DNA from: CAYPKG01 sp964411275
GTDB lineage: Bacteria > Bacillota > Clostridia > Christensenellales > CAG-138
Direction: 5' to 3'
Assembly (NCBI GenBank): GCA_964411275.1
Contig: CAYPKG010000034.1
Span: 1-19,901 of the forward strand
Length of the DNA stretch: 19,901 bases
Part shown: positions 6,803-14,675 of the stretch, piece after piece
How positions within the stretch are numbered: the stretch's first letter is position 1
How the letters are laid out: each line of letters starts with the position of its first letter
Notes under the pieces: model-generated
The model's input: the letters and a program-made list of their open reading frames with translations, nothing else
The model's database searches: none
Told to the model about the DNA's origin: nothing
Program-made: the position numbers and the translations under genes

Positions 6803-8179
6803 TTACATCTCCATGTTCCCAGCTGTGCGCGGGAATGGCAGCACGTCCCGGATGTTGGACATCCCGGTCAGGTACATCACCATCCGCTCAAACCCAAGGC
6901 CAAAGCCCGCGTGCTTCACGCCGCCAAAGCGCCGAAGCTCCAGGTACCAGCCGTATGGCTCTTTGTCCATCCTGAGCTCATCCAGCCGGGCGTTTAGCAC
7001 GTCAAACCGCTCCTCACGCTGGCTGCCGCCGATGATCTCCCCCACGCCCGGCACCAGAAGGTCCATGGCCGCCACCGTTTTGTCGTCGTCGTTCATCCGC
7101 ATGTAAAATGCCTTGATGTCCTTGGGGTAGTCCGTCACGAACACGGGCCGGCCAAATACCTGTTCCGTCAGGTACCGCTCGTGCTCCGTCTGCAGGTCGC
7201 AGCCCCAGCTGACGGGATACTGGAATTCCTTCTCGGAATTGATCAGGATTTCCACAGCGTTGGTATAGCTGATGCGGACAAACTGGTTGTTGACCACATT
7301 GTCCAGCCGCTCCATCAGGCCCTTGTCGATAAACTGGTTGAAAAAAGCCATTTCAGCGGGACAGCGCTCCAGCACGGTTTTGATGACGTATTTTACCATA
7401 TCCTCAGCGATCTGCATGTTGCCCACAAGGTCGCAAAAGGCCATCTCAGGCTCGATCATCCAGAACTCCGCCGCGTGCCGGGCTGTAAAGGACTGCTCGG
7501 CGCGAAATGTCGGCCCGAAAGTATATACATCCCCAAACGCCAGAGCGTACGCCTCCGCGTAAAGCTGCCCGCTGACGGTGAGGTTCACATCGCGGCCGAA
7601 GAAATCCCCGGTAAAATCCACCCCGCCATCCGGCGTCTTGGGGGGATTGGCTGGGTCCAGGGTGGTTACGCGGAACATTTCCCCCGCGCCCTCGCAGTCG
7701 CTTCCGGTGATGATGGGGGTGTGCACATACACGAAGCCGTTTTGCTGAAAAAACTCGTGAAACGCAGCCGCCGCCACGGAGCGTACCCGAAACGTTGCCT
7801 GAAACGTGTTGGTGCGGGGCCGTAAATGCTGGATGGTGCGCAAAAACTCCAGGCTGTGCCGTTTCTTTTGCAGCGGGTAGTCCACGGGACATTCCCCCAC
7901 GATGGAGATGGCCGCGGCCTTGATTTCAAAGGGCTGAGCGGCCTCTGGGGTCAGCACAAGCTCCCCTGTCACCGCAATGGCGCAGCCGGTGGAAAGCCCC
8001 TTCCCCAGATCCTGTTCGTCCCTGGGAAACACCACCTGTACGGACTTGAACGCAGAGCCGTCCGTCAGCTCAATAAAGCCTGCTGTTTTCCCCTCTCGTA
8101 CCGTGCGCACCCAGCCGGAGACCTCAATGGGCCCTACAAAGCGATCTGGGTCCGCCTGTATGCTTTTGAGTCGTATCAT
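6803..8179 (-). CDS. asnS: Asparaginyl-tRNA synthetase
   Basis: Charges tRNA-Asn with asparagine in the cytoplasm. The 458-aa length is normal for bacterial AsnRS. An OB-fold anticodon-binding domain (about 17-95) is followed by the class II catalytic core. Motif 2 is FGPTFRAEQSFTARHAAEF, about 221-239. Motif 3 is GFGLGFERMVMYLTG, from 425, followed by MSNIRDVLPFPR, the AsnRS-specific ending that separates it from AspRS and LysRS. The start is ATG at 8179, because GAGGAGG lies 7 nt upstream; an in-frame TTG at 8203 would place that site inside the gene. It is divergent from the BTAD regulator and convergent with the sortase. No T-box leader is visible in the 267-nt upstream region. Confidence 0.97.
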   Translation of the reverse strand: MIRLKSIQADPDRFVGPIEVSGWVRTVREGKTAGFIELTDGSAFKSVQVVFPRDEQDLGKGLSTGCAIAVTGELVLTPEAAQPFEIKAAAISIVGECPVDYPLQKKRHSLEFLRTIQHLRPRTNTFQATFRVRSVAAAAFHEFFQQNGFVYVHTPIITGSDCEGAGEMFRVTTLDPANPPKTPDGGVDFTGDFFGRDVNLTVSGQLYAEAYALAFGDVYTFGPTFRAEQSFTARHAAEFWMIEPEMAFCDLVGNMQIAEDMVKYVIKTVLERCPAEMAFFNQFIDKGLMERLDNVVNNQFVRISYTNAVEILINSEKEFQYPVSWGCDLQTEHERYLTEQVFGRPVFVTDYPKDIKAFYMRMNDDDKTVAAMDLLVPGVGEIIGGSQREERFDVLNARLDELRMDKEPYGWYLELRRFGGVKHAGFGLGFERMVMYLTGMSNIRDVLPFPRTAGNMEM

Positions 8180-8220
8180 GCCGGTATCCTCCTCTGTTTG
8201 CAATGCTTTCTACTTGCATT

Positions 8221-8226
8221 AGTATA
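8221..8226 (-). promoter_or_regulatory. Extended -10 promoter of asnS
   Basis: On the minus strand this reads TGC-TATACT, an extended -10 box (TGnTATACT), 42 nt before the asnS start. The -35 region is poor, as is common with extended -10 promoters. Confidence 0.5.
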
Positions 8227-8257
8227 GCATACCGGGGCGCAGAAAACACACCCGTTT

Positions 8258-8272
8258 TGACCATTCTGGTCA
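8258..8272. promoter_or_regulatory. Perfect dyad TGACCA-TTC-TGGTCA upstream of asnS
   Basis: Two 6-bp arms with a 3-bp centre, centred at 8265. That is about 50 bp upstream of the expected asnS transcription start, a plausible position for a dimeric regulator. The stem could also form RNA but is not followed by a terminator. The bound factor is unknown. Confidence 0.4.
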
Positions 8273-8385
8273 TAAAATAAAACGATCGTTGTTTTCTGAA
8301 GGCGGGTAACAAACCGATATACCCCGAAACGGCCATAATTGGGACACAAATTCATGGATATTTTATAAATTAGGTAAATGTAACC

Positions 8386-8414
8386 TTGTAATGCAAAAGA
8401 CAGCATGTTACAAT
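8386..8414 (+). promoter_or_regulatory. Sigma-A promoter of the BTAD regulator with overlapping dyad
   Basis: TTGTAA (8386-8391) and TACAAT (8409-8414) are separated by exactly 17 bp. TGTAAC (8379-8384) and GTTACA (8407-8412) form an inverted repeat that covers the -10 box, which suggests an operator, possibly autoregulatory. The rest of the 8227-8385 spacer is A/T-rich with no gene I can support. Confidence 0.65.
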
Positions 8415-8470
8415 ATTCAAATAATTGTTTTTTTATTACTTTTCCGTAAGAAACAGCATGAGGTGGTCAC

Positions 8471-9680
8471 ATGGCACAACGCAATCCTGAATATACAATT
8501 CAATTATTTGGCGGGTTTTCCATGCGCTGCGGCCGGCGTGTTCTCAAGGAAGAGCAAAATCGGATGCACCAGGTATGGAATTGCCTGCAATATCTGATTA
8601 CCCACCGGATGGAGCAGATTACCCAGGCCGTCCTGATTGAAGCTCTTTGGCCCAATGGCGACATTACGGAACCTACCAACCAATGCCCTTAAGAACATCA
8701 TCTATCGTGTACGCACCGTCCTTTCAGAAGCGTTCCCTGAGGAAAAACGTTCGTTCATATTGAGCAGCCGTGGTTGCTACAGCTGGAACAATTCCATCAC
8801 GTATTATGTGGACGCCGAACGGTTTGAGCGGCTGATCCGTCAGGCGCAGCTGCCAGAGCAGAACTCCGCGTCCCGAGAATTGCTGTTAAAGGAAGCGCTC
8901 AGCCTTTACACCGGCGGGCTTTTGCCCCGTACCACCGGCGAACGGTGGAGCACGCCGCTTCGGACGTATTACAGGCATTTGTTCCTAAACGCGTCCATCC
9001 TGCTGACACAGCAGTGCATGAACGAGCAAAAGTACGAGGCCGCGCTGACAATCGCGCGCAAGGCCACGGAAATGGAACCATATGATGAATCCATTCACGC
9101 GCTGCTGATCCAGGCGCTGGCTGGTACCGGGGATTATAAGGGCGCGATGGAGCATTACGACCGGGTCAGCGAGCTGTTTTATAATACGCTGGGAACCCGG
9201 GTTTCCTCCACAATCAGCGATTTGTACAACCAGATCGCAAAGCCGGTGGAAAAGGTCGCAACAGACATCGCGTTGATCCAGCAAAGCCTCAGGGGAACCG
9301 TGTCCCGGGACGGCCCGTTCTTTTGCGAATATAACCTGTTTAAGAGCATCTATGGAACCTACAGCTATTTAATCGCCCGCACGGGACAGTCCATGAGCCT
9401 GCTGCTGCTCACGATAAGCGACACACAGGGGCAGGTGCCTCCCGCACGGCAGCTGGCCGTGGCGATGGAGACACTTCGCAGCGCAACGGCGAATACCCTT
9501 CGCCGAAGCGATATCGTCGCCCGCTTTTCCCCTTCCCAGTACATCCTGCTGTTATGCGGAACCACCAAGGAGAATTGCGACATCATCTCCAACCGGGTGC
9601 GGACAAAGTTTGAGGAAAATTGCGTTTCCACCGACATCTGTTTGACGCAGACCGCCTGCCCGGTATTGCCGGGGCAGTAA
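8471..9680 (+). pseudogene. BTAD/SARP-like transcriptional regulator, frameshifted
   Basis: Encodes a cytoplasmic DNA-binding regulator in two frames. Frame one (8471-8692) gives the N-terminal winged-helix domain, starting MAQRNPEYTIQLFGGFSMRC after the ribosome binding site AGGTGG, and runs into a stop after EPTNQCP. The continuation NALKNIIYRVRTVL, the expected rest of the winged helix, is in the next frame and runs to 9680. It is followed by a BTAD/TPR-like helical domain (EAALTIARKATEMEPYDESIHALLIQAL) and a C-terminal module resembling a degenerate GGDEF domain, as in other clostridial members. The break sits at ACCAACCAA (8675-8683): removing one copy of the 4-nt repeat CCAA restores PTNALKN and a single frame of about 400 codons. 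The rest of the gene looks intact, so the change is recent, reversible, or a sequencing error. Confidence 0.85.
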
Positions 9681-9685
9681 ACATC

Positions 9686-9753
9686 AAAAACCGCCGCTGC
9701 GCAGCTTACGGTTTTTAGTGACACGCTGGGCCGCCCGCATGGGCGGTCTTTTT
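9686..9753 (+). terminator. Intrinsic terminator after the BTAD regulator
   Basis: CCGCCC (9731-9736) pairs with GGGCGG (9741-9746) around GCAT and is followed by TCTTTTT. A second stem just upstream, AAAAACCG (9686-9693) with CGGTTTTT (9709-9716), encloses GCTGC/GCAGC and may act as a first terminator. Confidence 0.85.
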
Positions 9754-9815
9754 AGTATTAAAAAAGCGTCACAAAACAGGCTTTGTTATATTTAAAAGGA
9801 AGAAAAAAAGCGGTT

Positions 9816-9938
9816 ATGGATATGATAGTAGAAATAGACAATATTTTGGAAACACTTGTTAACGAATTGTTTCGTTTCTTCTATTGCACGGGAACCGTAT
9901 TTAATGATAGAGTATGGCTACCCGGGCGTACAATATAG
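9816..9938 (+). CDS. Possible 40-aa small protein
   Basis: An open frame starting MDMIVEIDNILETLVNELF and ending GRTI, in the spacer between the terminator at 9753 and the membrane-protein gene at 9981. A purine-rich AAAAGGAAG lies about 14-20 nt upstream, further than usual. The predicted peptide mixes acidic and hydrophobic residues and matches no family I recognise. It may be chance; nothing else in this 227-nt spacer looks like a gene. Confidence 0.2.
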   Translation: MDMIVEIDNILETLVNELFRFFYCTGTVFNDRVWLPGRTI

Positions 9939-9980
9939 GGTTACTCAAAAGATGCCTTTGGGCATGACTGTGAGGGATGC

Positions 9981-11069
9981 ATGAAAAATAAAGGTATTTG
10001 GAAGAAAATACTGTTTGTCATATTATCGCTGTTGGTGCTGGGCCTTGTGGCCATTCTCGATCCCAATGTCAAGGACATCGCCACTGTGATGACAAACATC
10101 ACGCCGGGCTGGTTTGGCCTGGCTATTCTTAGCATGCTGCTGTATTACGTGCTGGACACCGTGATGTATCTGTTGGCATGCCGGTATATGGAAATCCCCC
10201 AAGGCTGGAAGGATGGCCTCTTAACCACCATGCTTGGCTTTTTTTACAGCGCGCTGACGCCGTTTCAGTCGGGCGGGCAGCCCATGCAGGTGCTGCAAAT
10301 GCGCCGCAGGGGGATCACTGTAGGCGCTTCAACCTCCGTGCTGATCCTAAAATTTCTAGCCTGGCAAATCGTGGTGACGGTGCTGGGCACGGCGGGCTTT
10401 GTGTTCCTGGGGGGCGACGTCCTGGATGGGGGGGCTGCCATGCTGGTGCTGTTCATACTGGGCTATCTCATCAACGCAGGTTGCATCGTATTGGCGCTGC
10501 TTGCGTTTTTGAAGCCAAAATGGATCTTTGCCATTGGGGAACGGCTGCTGGATTTTCTGCATCGGCACAAGCTCATCAAAAAGCAGGAGATGCTGGAACG
10601 GTCTCATGCCACCTGGAAAAACACAATCATCGATTACGAGTTGGCCGTGCGCTTTGCCCTCCGGCATACGAGGGGCATGTTGATGATACTGCTTTGTGCC
10701 GCGGCGGAGGCCATGGCCTACATGATGGTAACATACTTCATTTACCGGGGCCTGGGCTTCAACGAGCATCCGTTCTACTACGTGGTGCTGCTCCAGGGGC
10801 TGTTATACATCGCTGTGAGCTTTATTCCCCTGCCCGGCGCGTCCATTGCCAGCGAGGGCGGCTTTTATATGGTGTTTTCCAAGCTTTTTACCCCGGCGGC
10901 ACGGTTTCCCGCCATGCTCCTCTGGCGGGCCATCACCTATTATGGTACGATAGTGCTGGGACTTGTGGCGGTGATCGTGGACGGGTTTCGTCCTGATGTT
11001 CGAAAGCCGGCGCAGGCCGGGGCCAATGCCCTGCCCGACACACAGGCGCGGGAGCGCGGGGAGGAATAA
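9981..11069 (+). CDS. MprF/YbhN-like integral membrane protein (LPG synthase TM domain family)
   Basis: A 362-aa polytopic membrane protein of the flippase-like family that also forms the N-terminal half of MprF (lysylphosphatidylglycerol synthase transmembrane domain). Family hallmarks are PFQSGGQP at 94-101 and PLPGASIASEGGF at 283-295. Around six to eight hydrophobic segments are visible, with a basic cytoplasmic loop near 190-215. There is no C-terminal GNAT-type aminoacyl transferase domain, so it cannot itself make lysyl-phosphatidylglycerol. A lipid-handling role is inferred from the family and the substrate is unknown. The ATG is preceded by GAGG, 6 nt away. The end of the gene carries the ribosome binding site of the methyltransferase gene that starts 3 nt after its stop, so the two are translationally close. 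Confidence 0.85.
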   Translation: MKNKGIWKKILFVILSLLVLGLVAILDPNVKDIATVMTNITPGWFGLAILSMLLYYVLDTVMYLLACRYMEIPQGWKDGLLTTMLGFFYSALTPFQSGGQPMQVLQMRRRGITVGASTSVLILKFLAWQIVVTVLGTAGFVFLGGDVLDGGAAMLVLFILGYLINAGCIVLALLAFLKPKWIFAIGERLLDFLHRHKLIKKQEMLERSHATWKNTIIDYELAVRFALRHTRGMLMILLCAAAEAMAYMMVTYFIYRGLGFNEHPFYYVVLLQGLLYIAVSFIPLPGASIASEGGFYMVFSKLFTPAARFPAMLLWRAITYYGTIVLGLVAVIVDGFRPDVRKPAQAGANALPDTQARERGEE

Positions 11070-11072
11070 AGC

Positions 11073-11927
11073 GTGTATTTGGCGGATGGCTGGAAGGATT
11101 ACGCACTGATTGACGCGGGGGATGGAAACAAGCTGGAGCGGTGGGGCGCTTTTACATTGCTGCGGCCCGATCCCCAGGCTATATGGCCCATGGAACCTTA
11201 CAAAGACGTGGACGCTAAGTATCTGCGCTCCGCTACAGGCGGGGGGCATTGGGAATACAACCACAAAAGCATTCCGGAAAGCTGGAACATCCGGTACCGG
11301 GATCTTGTGTTCATCGTTCGCCCCACCGGGTTTAAGCATACGGGACTGTTTCCGGAGCAGGCGGTGAACTGGGACTGGATGAGAGAGCGGCTAACGAAAG
11401 ATAAACGGCGGAAAACCGTATTGAACCTGTTTGCGTACACCGGCGGGGCCACCTGCGCCTGTGCCGCCGCAAATGCCGCTGTGGTGCATGTGGACGCGGC
11501 CAAGGGCGTTGTCGCCTGGGCAAAGGACAATCTCGCCGCCTGCGGCCTCCAGGACGCGCCTGTGCGGTTTCTGGTGGACGATGCCATGAAGTTCGTCCAG
11601 CGGGAGCTGCGCCGGGGAAACCGCTATGACGGCATACTTTTGGATCCGCCCAGCTATGGCCGGGGGCCGACGGGGGAGATGTGGAAGATCGAGCAGGATC
11701 TCTGGCCGTTGGTGGAGGCGTGTTGCAAGCTGTTAAGCGACGAGCCCTGCTTCTTTCTCATCAATTCATATACAACGGGCCTTGCGCCGACGGTTTTAGA
11801 AAACCTGCTCAAGGTGGCGCTAAGCGGCAAAAACGCCCGCATCGCGTCCGGAGAAGTGGGCCTGCCCATCGAGCGGGGCAATCTGGTGCTCCCCTGCGGC
11901 GCAAGCGGCCGGGCCATGTGGGAATAG
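11073..11927 (+). CDS. RlmI-like class I SAM-dependent RNA methyltransferase
   Basis: A cytoplasmic methyltransferase of 284 aa. The N-terminal part (DSGDG-like IDAGDGNKLERWG, then LLRPDPQAIWP) is typical of the RlmI/YccW-related group that modifies 23S rRNA, but no N-terminal PUA domain is present. SAM-binding motif I is NLFAYTGG (118-125), the acidic end of the second strand is VHVDAAK, and the active-site motif is DPPSYGRG (191-198). The start is GTG at 11073 with GAGGA at 11061-11065. The next gene, a double pseudouridine synthase, starts 2 nt after its stop, which supports a shared RNA-modification role. The target nucleotide is not known. Confidence 0.85.
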   Translation: MYLADGWKDYALIDAGDGNKLERWGAFTLLRPDPQAIWPMEPYKDVDAKYLRSATGGGHWEYNHKSIPESWNIRYRDLVFIVRPTGFKHTGLFPEQAVNWDWMRERLTKDKRRKTVLNLFAYTGGATCACAAANAAVVHVDAAKGVVAWAKDNLAACGLQDAPVRFLVDDAMKFVQRELRRGNRYDGILLDPPSYGRGPTGEMWKIEQDLWPLVEACCKLLSDEPCFFLINSYTTGLAPTVLENLLKVALSGKNARIASGEVGLPIERGNLVLPCGASGRAMWE

Positions 11928-11929
11928 CC

Positions 11930-13270
11930 ATGCGCATACTCTACGAGGACAATCACATTCTGGTGGTGGCGAAGCCCCCGAACCTGCCGGTTCAGGCGGA
12001 CAGTTCCGGGGACGCGGACCTCCTCACACTGTTAAAAGCATACATCAAAGAAAAATATCAAAAGCCCGGGGACGTGTATCTGGGCCTTGTGCACAGGCTG
12101 GACCGGCCTGTGGGCGGCGTGATGGTTGTTGCCCGCACCAGCAAGGCGGCCCAGCGCCTTTGCGCCCAGTTTGCCGGGCGGCAGGCGGCGAAGCGCTATG
12201 TGGCCATTGTGGAGGGGAATACGCCGGAAGAAGAGCGGCTGGCGAATGCCATCGCCCGGGACGAACGGCTGAAAACCGCCTGGATCGCTCAGGCGGGAGA
12301 GCCTGGGGCGAAGGAAGCGGTGCTGTCCTATGTTACACTCGCGAAAGACCAGGGGGGGCGCTCGCTTGTGGACGTATCCCTCGTCACAGGGCGCAAGCAT
12401 CAGATCCGGCTGCAGCTTTCCCACAGGGGCTTTCCCATATTACACGACCAGCGCTACAATAAAAACGCAAAACCCGGCAATCAAATCTGTCTGTGGGCGT
12501 ATGAACTGAGGTTTGTGCATCCCACGCTCAAGACGGAGCTTTGCTTTCATTCCCTGCCGGGTGGTGGGCCATGGAACGCGTTTTCCGCCGCCGTGACAGC
12601 ACTTCCCGCCCGGGAGTATTGCGCCGGCGTGTACGCGGACCCGTGGATCCTCTGCGTGGCCAAGGAAGCCGGGATCGAGGTGGCGGCAGCGGACGGGGGG
12701 GACGCGTCCTTGGAGGCAAAGCTCACGCCCCTGTTCGGCCCCCTATACCCCGTGCACCGCCTGGACGCCAACACCCGGGGGCTTGTGCTGTTTGCCCGCA
12801 CCGAGGAGGCGGAGCAGGCGCTGTCCGCCGCTATCCGGGAAGGGCTGCTGGAAAAATACTACCAGTGCGTGGTGGCGGGGACGCCCCCCAAGAGGGAGGA
12901 TATGCTCCGCGCATACTGGAAAAAGGATCCCGGCGGGGCGCTGGTAGAGGTGTCAAATCGGGAGTTTCCCGGCAGCAAGCCCATCAGAACCGGGTACCGG
13001 GTGGTGGCAAAAAAGGATGGGCTTTCCCTCTTGGAAATCCGCCTGTACACAGGCCGCACCCATCAGATCCGGGCGCAGATGCGCCTTCTTGGCTGTCCGG
13101 TGCTGGGGGACGACAAGTACGGCGACCGGGAGATTAACCGCGCGTATAAAAAAAGAAAGCAGATGCTGCTTTCTTCCCGCCTTGTGCTGCATTTTTTAAA
13201 GGGCAGCAAACTTGCCCCGTTGGAGGGGCTTCGGCTCATATGTCCTTTTTCGTTAACCCTTCCTGAGTAA
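11930..13270 (+). CDS. Tandem double RluA-family pseudouridine synthase
   Basis: A 446-aa protein containing two complete RluA-type catalytic domains with no S4 domain. Domain 1 (about 1-222) has the catalytic motif HRLDRP with Asp58 and the motif GRKHQIR (154-160). Domain 2 (about 232-446) has HRLDAN with Asp279 and GRTHQIR (375-381). Both domains keep the catalytic Asp and the basic motif, so both are probably active, converting uridine to pseudouridine in rRNA or tRNA. Domain 1 resembles the short clostridial/YqhX-like RluA proteins and domain 2 the RluC-like ones. The joint is short (TALPAREYCAGVYADP). I chose ATG at 11930, 2 nt after the methyltransferase stop; earlier in-frame codons overlap that gene and give sequence unlike the family. 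The 3' end overlaps the convergent ispDF gene by 18 nt. Confidence 0.88.
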   Translation: MRILYEDNHILVVAKPPNLPVQADSSGDADLLTLLKAYIKEKYQKPGDVYLGLVHRLDRPVGGVMVVARTSKAAQRLCAQFAGRQAAKRYVAIVEGNTPEEERLANAIARDERLKTAWIAQAGEPGAKEAVLSYVTLAKDQGGRSLVDVSLVTGRKHQIRLQLSHRGFPILHDQRYNKNAKPGNQICLWAYELRFVHPTLKTELCFHSLPGGGPWNAFSAAVTALPAREYCAGVYADPWILCVAKEAGIEVAAADGGDASLEAKLTPLFGPLYPVHRLDANTRGLVLFARTEEAEQALSAAIREGLLEKYYQCVVAGTPPKREDMLRAYWKKDPGGALVEVSNREFPGSKPIRTGYRVVAKKDGLSLLEIRLYTGRTHQIRAQMRLLGCPVLGDDKYGDREINRAYKKRKQMLLSSRLVLHFLKGSKLAPLEGLRLICPFSLTLPE

Positions 13271-14404
13271 AGCCACGGCAGTTGCGCGGATGGTTTCTCC
13301 CCGTCCCTCAGGCCCGGCGCCCTCTGTGGTGGTGGCCTTAATGTTCAGCTGTCCCGCCGAAATCCCGAGGATCGGGCGCAATAATTGCTCCATTTGTGGG
13401 AGATAGGGGGCCAATCGGGGCCGCTGCGCCACGATGGTGGCATCCACATGCTCAACCACACAGCCCGAAAGCCGCTCCATCACCCGGCGAAGCAGGGTAG
13501 CGCTCCCAATATCCTTGTAGGCGGCGTCTGTATCAGGAAACATGCGGCCAATGTCCCCTGCGGCTGCAGCGCCCAGCAGCGCGTCGATGATGGCGTGAAC
13601 GAGCACATCCGCGTCGGAATGCCCCAGCAGCCCTTTTTCAAAGGGGATTTCCACCCCGCCCAATATGAGCTTGCGGCCTTCCACCAAGCGGTGGACATCC
13701 TCCCCCCAGCCTACTGCCATTCGCCCCCAAGCGGGCGCTTTTTCATTGTCGCCAAGTACAGCCTGAAAAAAGGCCGCGTCCTCCGGCACCGTCAGCTTTC
13801 TGTTGCGGGGGCTGCCCGCAATATAGGATACGGGCTTGCCCATTTTTAGCAGCAGCGATCCGTCGTCTGTGGCATCGACGCCCGTTTCCTCCGCCCAGCG
13901 ATATGCCAGAAGTATATCCGGATACCGAAACGTCTGGGGGGTTTGGGTGCACAGGAGTGTTTCTCTGTCAAGGGGGGTACTTTCATCCCCCGCGCGGGCC
14001 ACCACGGTGTCCTGCATGTTGATCGCGGCAACGCCGCTTCCCGTGCGCTTCGCGCTTTCGATGCTGCGGCGGACGATGTCCGGGGACACAAGGCAACGGG
14101 CCGCGTCGTGAATAATGACAATTTCGCAGTCGTCTCCAACCCCGTGCAGGCCGTTGAGAACCGACTTTTGCCGGGTTTCGCCGCCCTGTGCCAGGGCATA
14201 GGGAACGCCCAACGCCTTTGCGGCGCTGATCGCGGCGTCCCGGGTGTCCGGGTTTACCACCAGGACAAGCGCCTGTGCGCCGCCCTTCACAAGGGCCGCC
14301 ATGCTCAACGCGATGGGCGTTCCCCCAGGCAGTGTCAGCAAAAGCTTTTGGAAGCCCATGCGGGTGGACGCGCCTGCGCAAAGGAGAACCGCAACGGTTT
14401 TCAT
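13253..14404 (-). CDS. ispDF: Bifunctional IspD-IspF (MEP pathway)
   Basis: A cytoplasmic fusion enzyme of 383 aa for two steps of isoprenoid precursor synthesis: CTP-dependent formation of CDP-methylerythritol (IspD, about 1-226) and ring closure to 2-C-methyl-D-erythritol 2,4-cyclodiphosphate (IspF, about 228-383). The IspD part has CAGASTRMGFQK (Arg15, Lys20), GGETRQKSVLNGL, HDAAR (98-103), TDDGS and NRKLTVPED (Lys203). Its loop lacks the usual PKQ triplet but keeps the lysine. The IspF part has GEDVH (metal ligands Asp236, His238), GHSDADVLVH (His270), FPDTD and TTTEGAGPEGRGE. The ATG overlaps the stop of the upstream S4 gene by 4 nt (ATGA), so translation is coupled. The 3' end overlaps the convergent pseudouridine synthase gene by 18 nt. 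Confidence 0.95.
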   Translation of the reverse strand: MKTVAVLLCAGASTRMGFQKLLLTLPGGTPIALSMAALVKGGAQALVLVVNPDTRDAAISAAKALGVPYALAQGGETRQKSVLNGLHGVGDDCEIVIIHDAARCLVSPDIVRRSIESAKRTGSGVAAINMQDTVVARAGDESTPLDRETLLCTQTPQTFRYPDILLAYRWAEETGVDATDDGSLLLKMGKPVSYIAGSPRNRKLTVPEDAAFFQAVLGDNEKAPAWGRMAVGWGEDVHRLVEGRKLILGGVEIPFEKGLLGHSDADVLVHAIIDALLGAAAAGDIGRMFPDTDAAYKDIGSATLLRRVMERLSGCVVEHVDATIVAQRPRLAPYLPQMEQLLRPILGISAGQLNIKATTTEGAGPEGRGETIRATAVALLRKG

Positions 14405-14655
14405 TCTTCCTTCCCCTCCAAAATGGTGTACATTTGGGCGGCGTCCGCTTTCAGGGCATGCTCCGCAATGCTTTCCACCCGGGCTGAAATGGTACGGGGG
14501 CCCAGGCGAATTGTAAGGATATCCCCTACGCTGACCGCGGCGCTGGGCTTGGCCTCCTTGCCGTTGATGCTGACACGGCCCAGGGAGCAGGCCTCGTTGG
14601 CCACGGTGCGCCGCTTGATGATCCTGGATACCTTTAAGTATTTGTCCAATCGCAT
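14401..14655 (-). CDS. rqcP: S4-domain RNA-binding protein, RqcP-like
   Basis: An 84-aa protein that is essentially one S4 RNA-binding domain: MRLDKYLKVSRIIKRRTVAN, then ACSLGRVSINGKEAKPS and VGDILTIRLG. This pattern is characteristic of RqcP (YabO in Bacillus), which binds the 50S subunit and helps RqcH add alanine tails to stalled nascent chains in ribosome quality control. The AAAGGA ribosome binding site is about 9 nt upstream of the ATG. It lies 20 nt after the GpsA-like gene and overlaps the ispDF start by 4 nt. In Bacillus yabO sits near mazG, so this neighbourhood is different. Heat-shock Hsp15-type proteins are related, but length and motif favour RqcP. Confidence 0.85.
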   Translation of the reverse strand: MRLDKYLKVSRIIKRRTVANEACSLGRVSINGKEAKPSAAVSVGDILTIRLGPRTISARVESIAEHALKADAAQMYTILEGKEE

Positions 14656-14675
14656 ATGAATGGTTCCTTTCCAAA

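Noticed and set aside
8180..8470. T-box riboswitch upstream of asnS
   Set aside because: No AGGGTGG-type T-box core and no terminator hairpin with T-tract was seen on the minus strand before asnS.
8675..8700. Programmed +1 ribosomal frameshift in the BTAD regulator
   Set aside because: A slip at CCT-TAA would insert Gln-Cys-Pro instead of the family's Ala-Leu. Removal of a duplicated CCAA gives the exact expected sequence, so a mutation or error is the simpler explanation.
11681..11929. N-terminal extension of the double pseudouridine synthase by 83 codons
   Set aside because: It lies wholly within the methyltransferase gene in another frame, and the RluA domain begins naturally at ATG 11930 right after that gene's stop.
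13943..14659. Plus-strand open frame of 238 codons across ispDF
   Set aside because: It is a shadow of the GC-rich minus-strand gene, with no ribosome binding site or recognisable domain.
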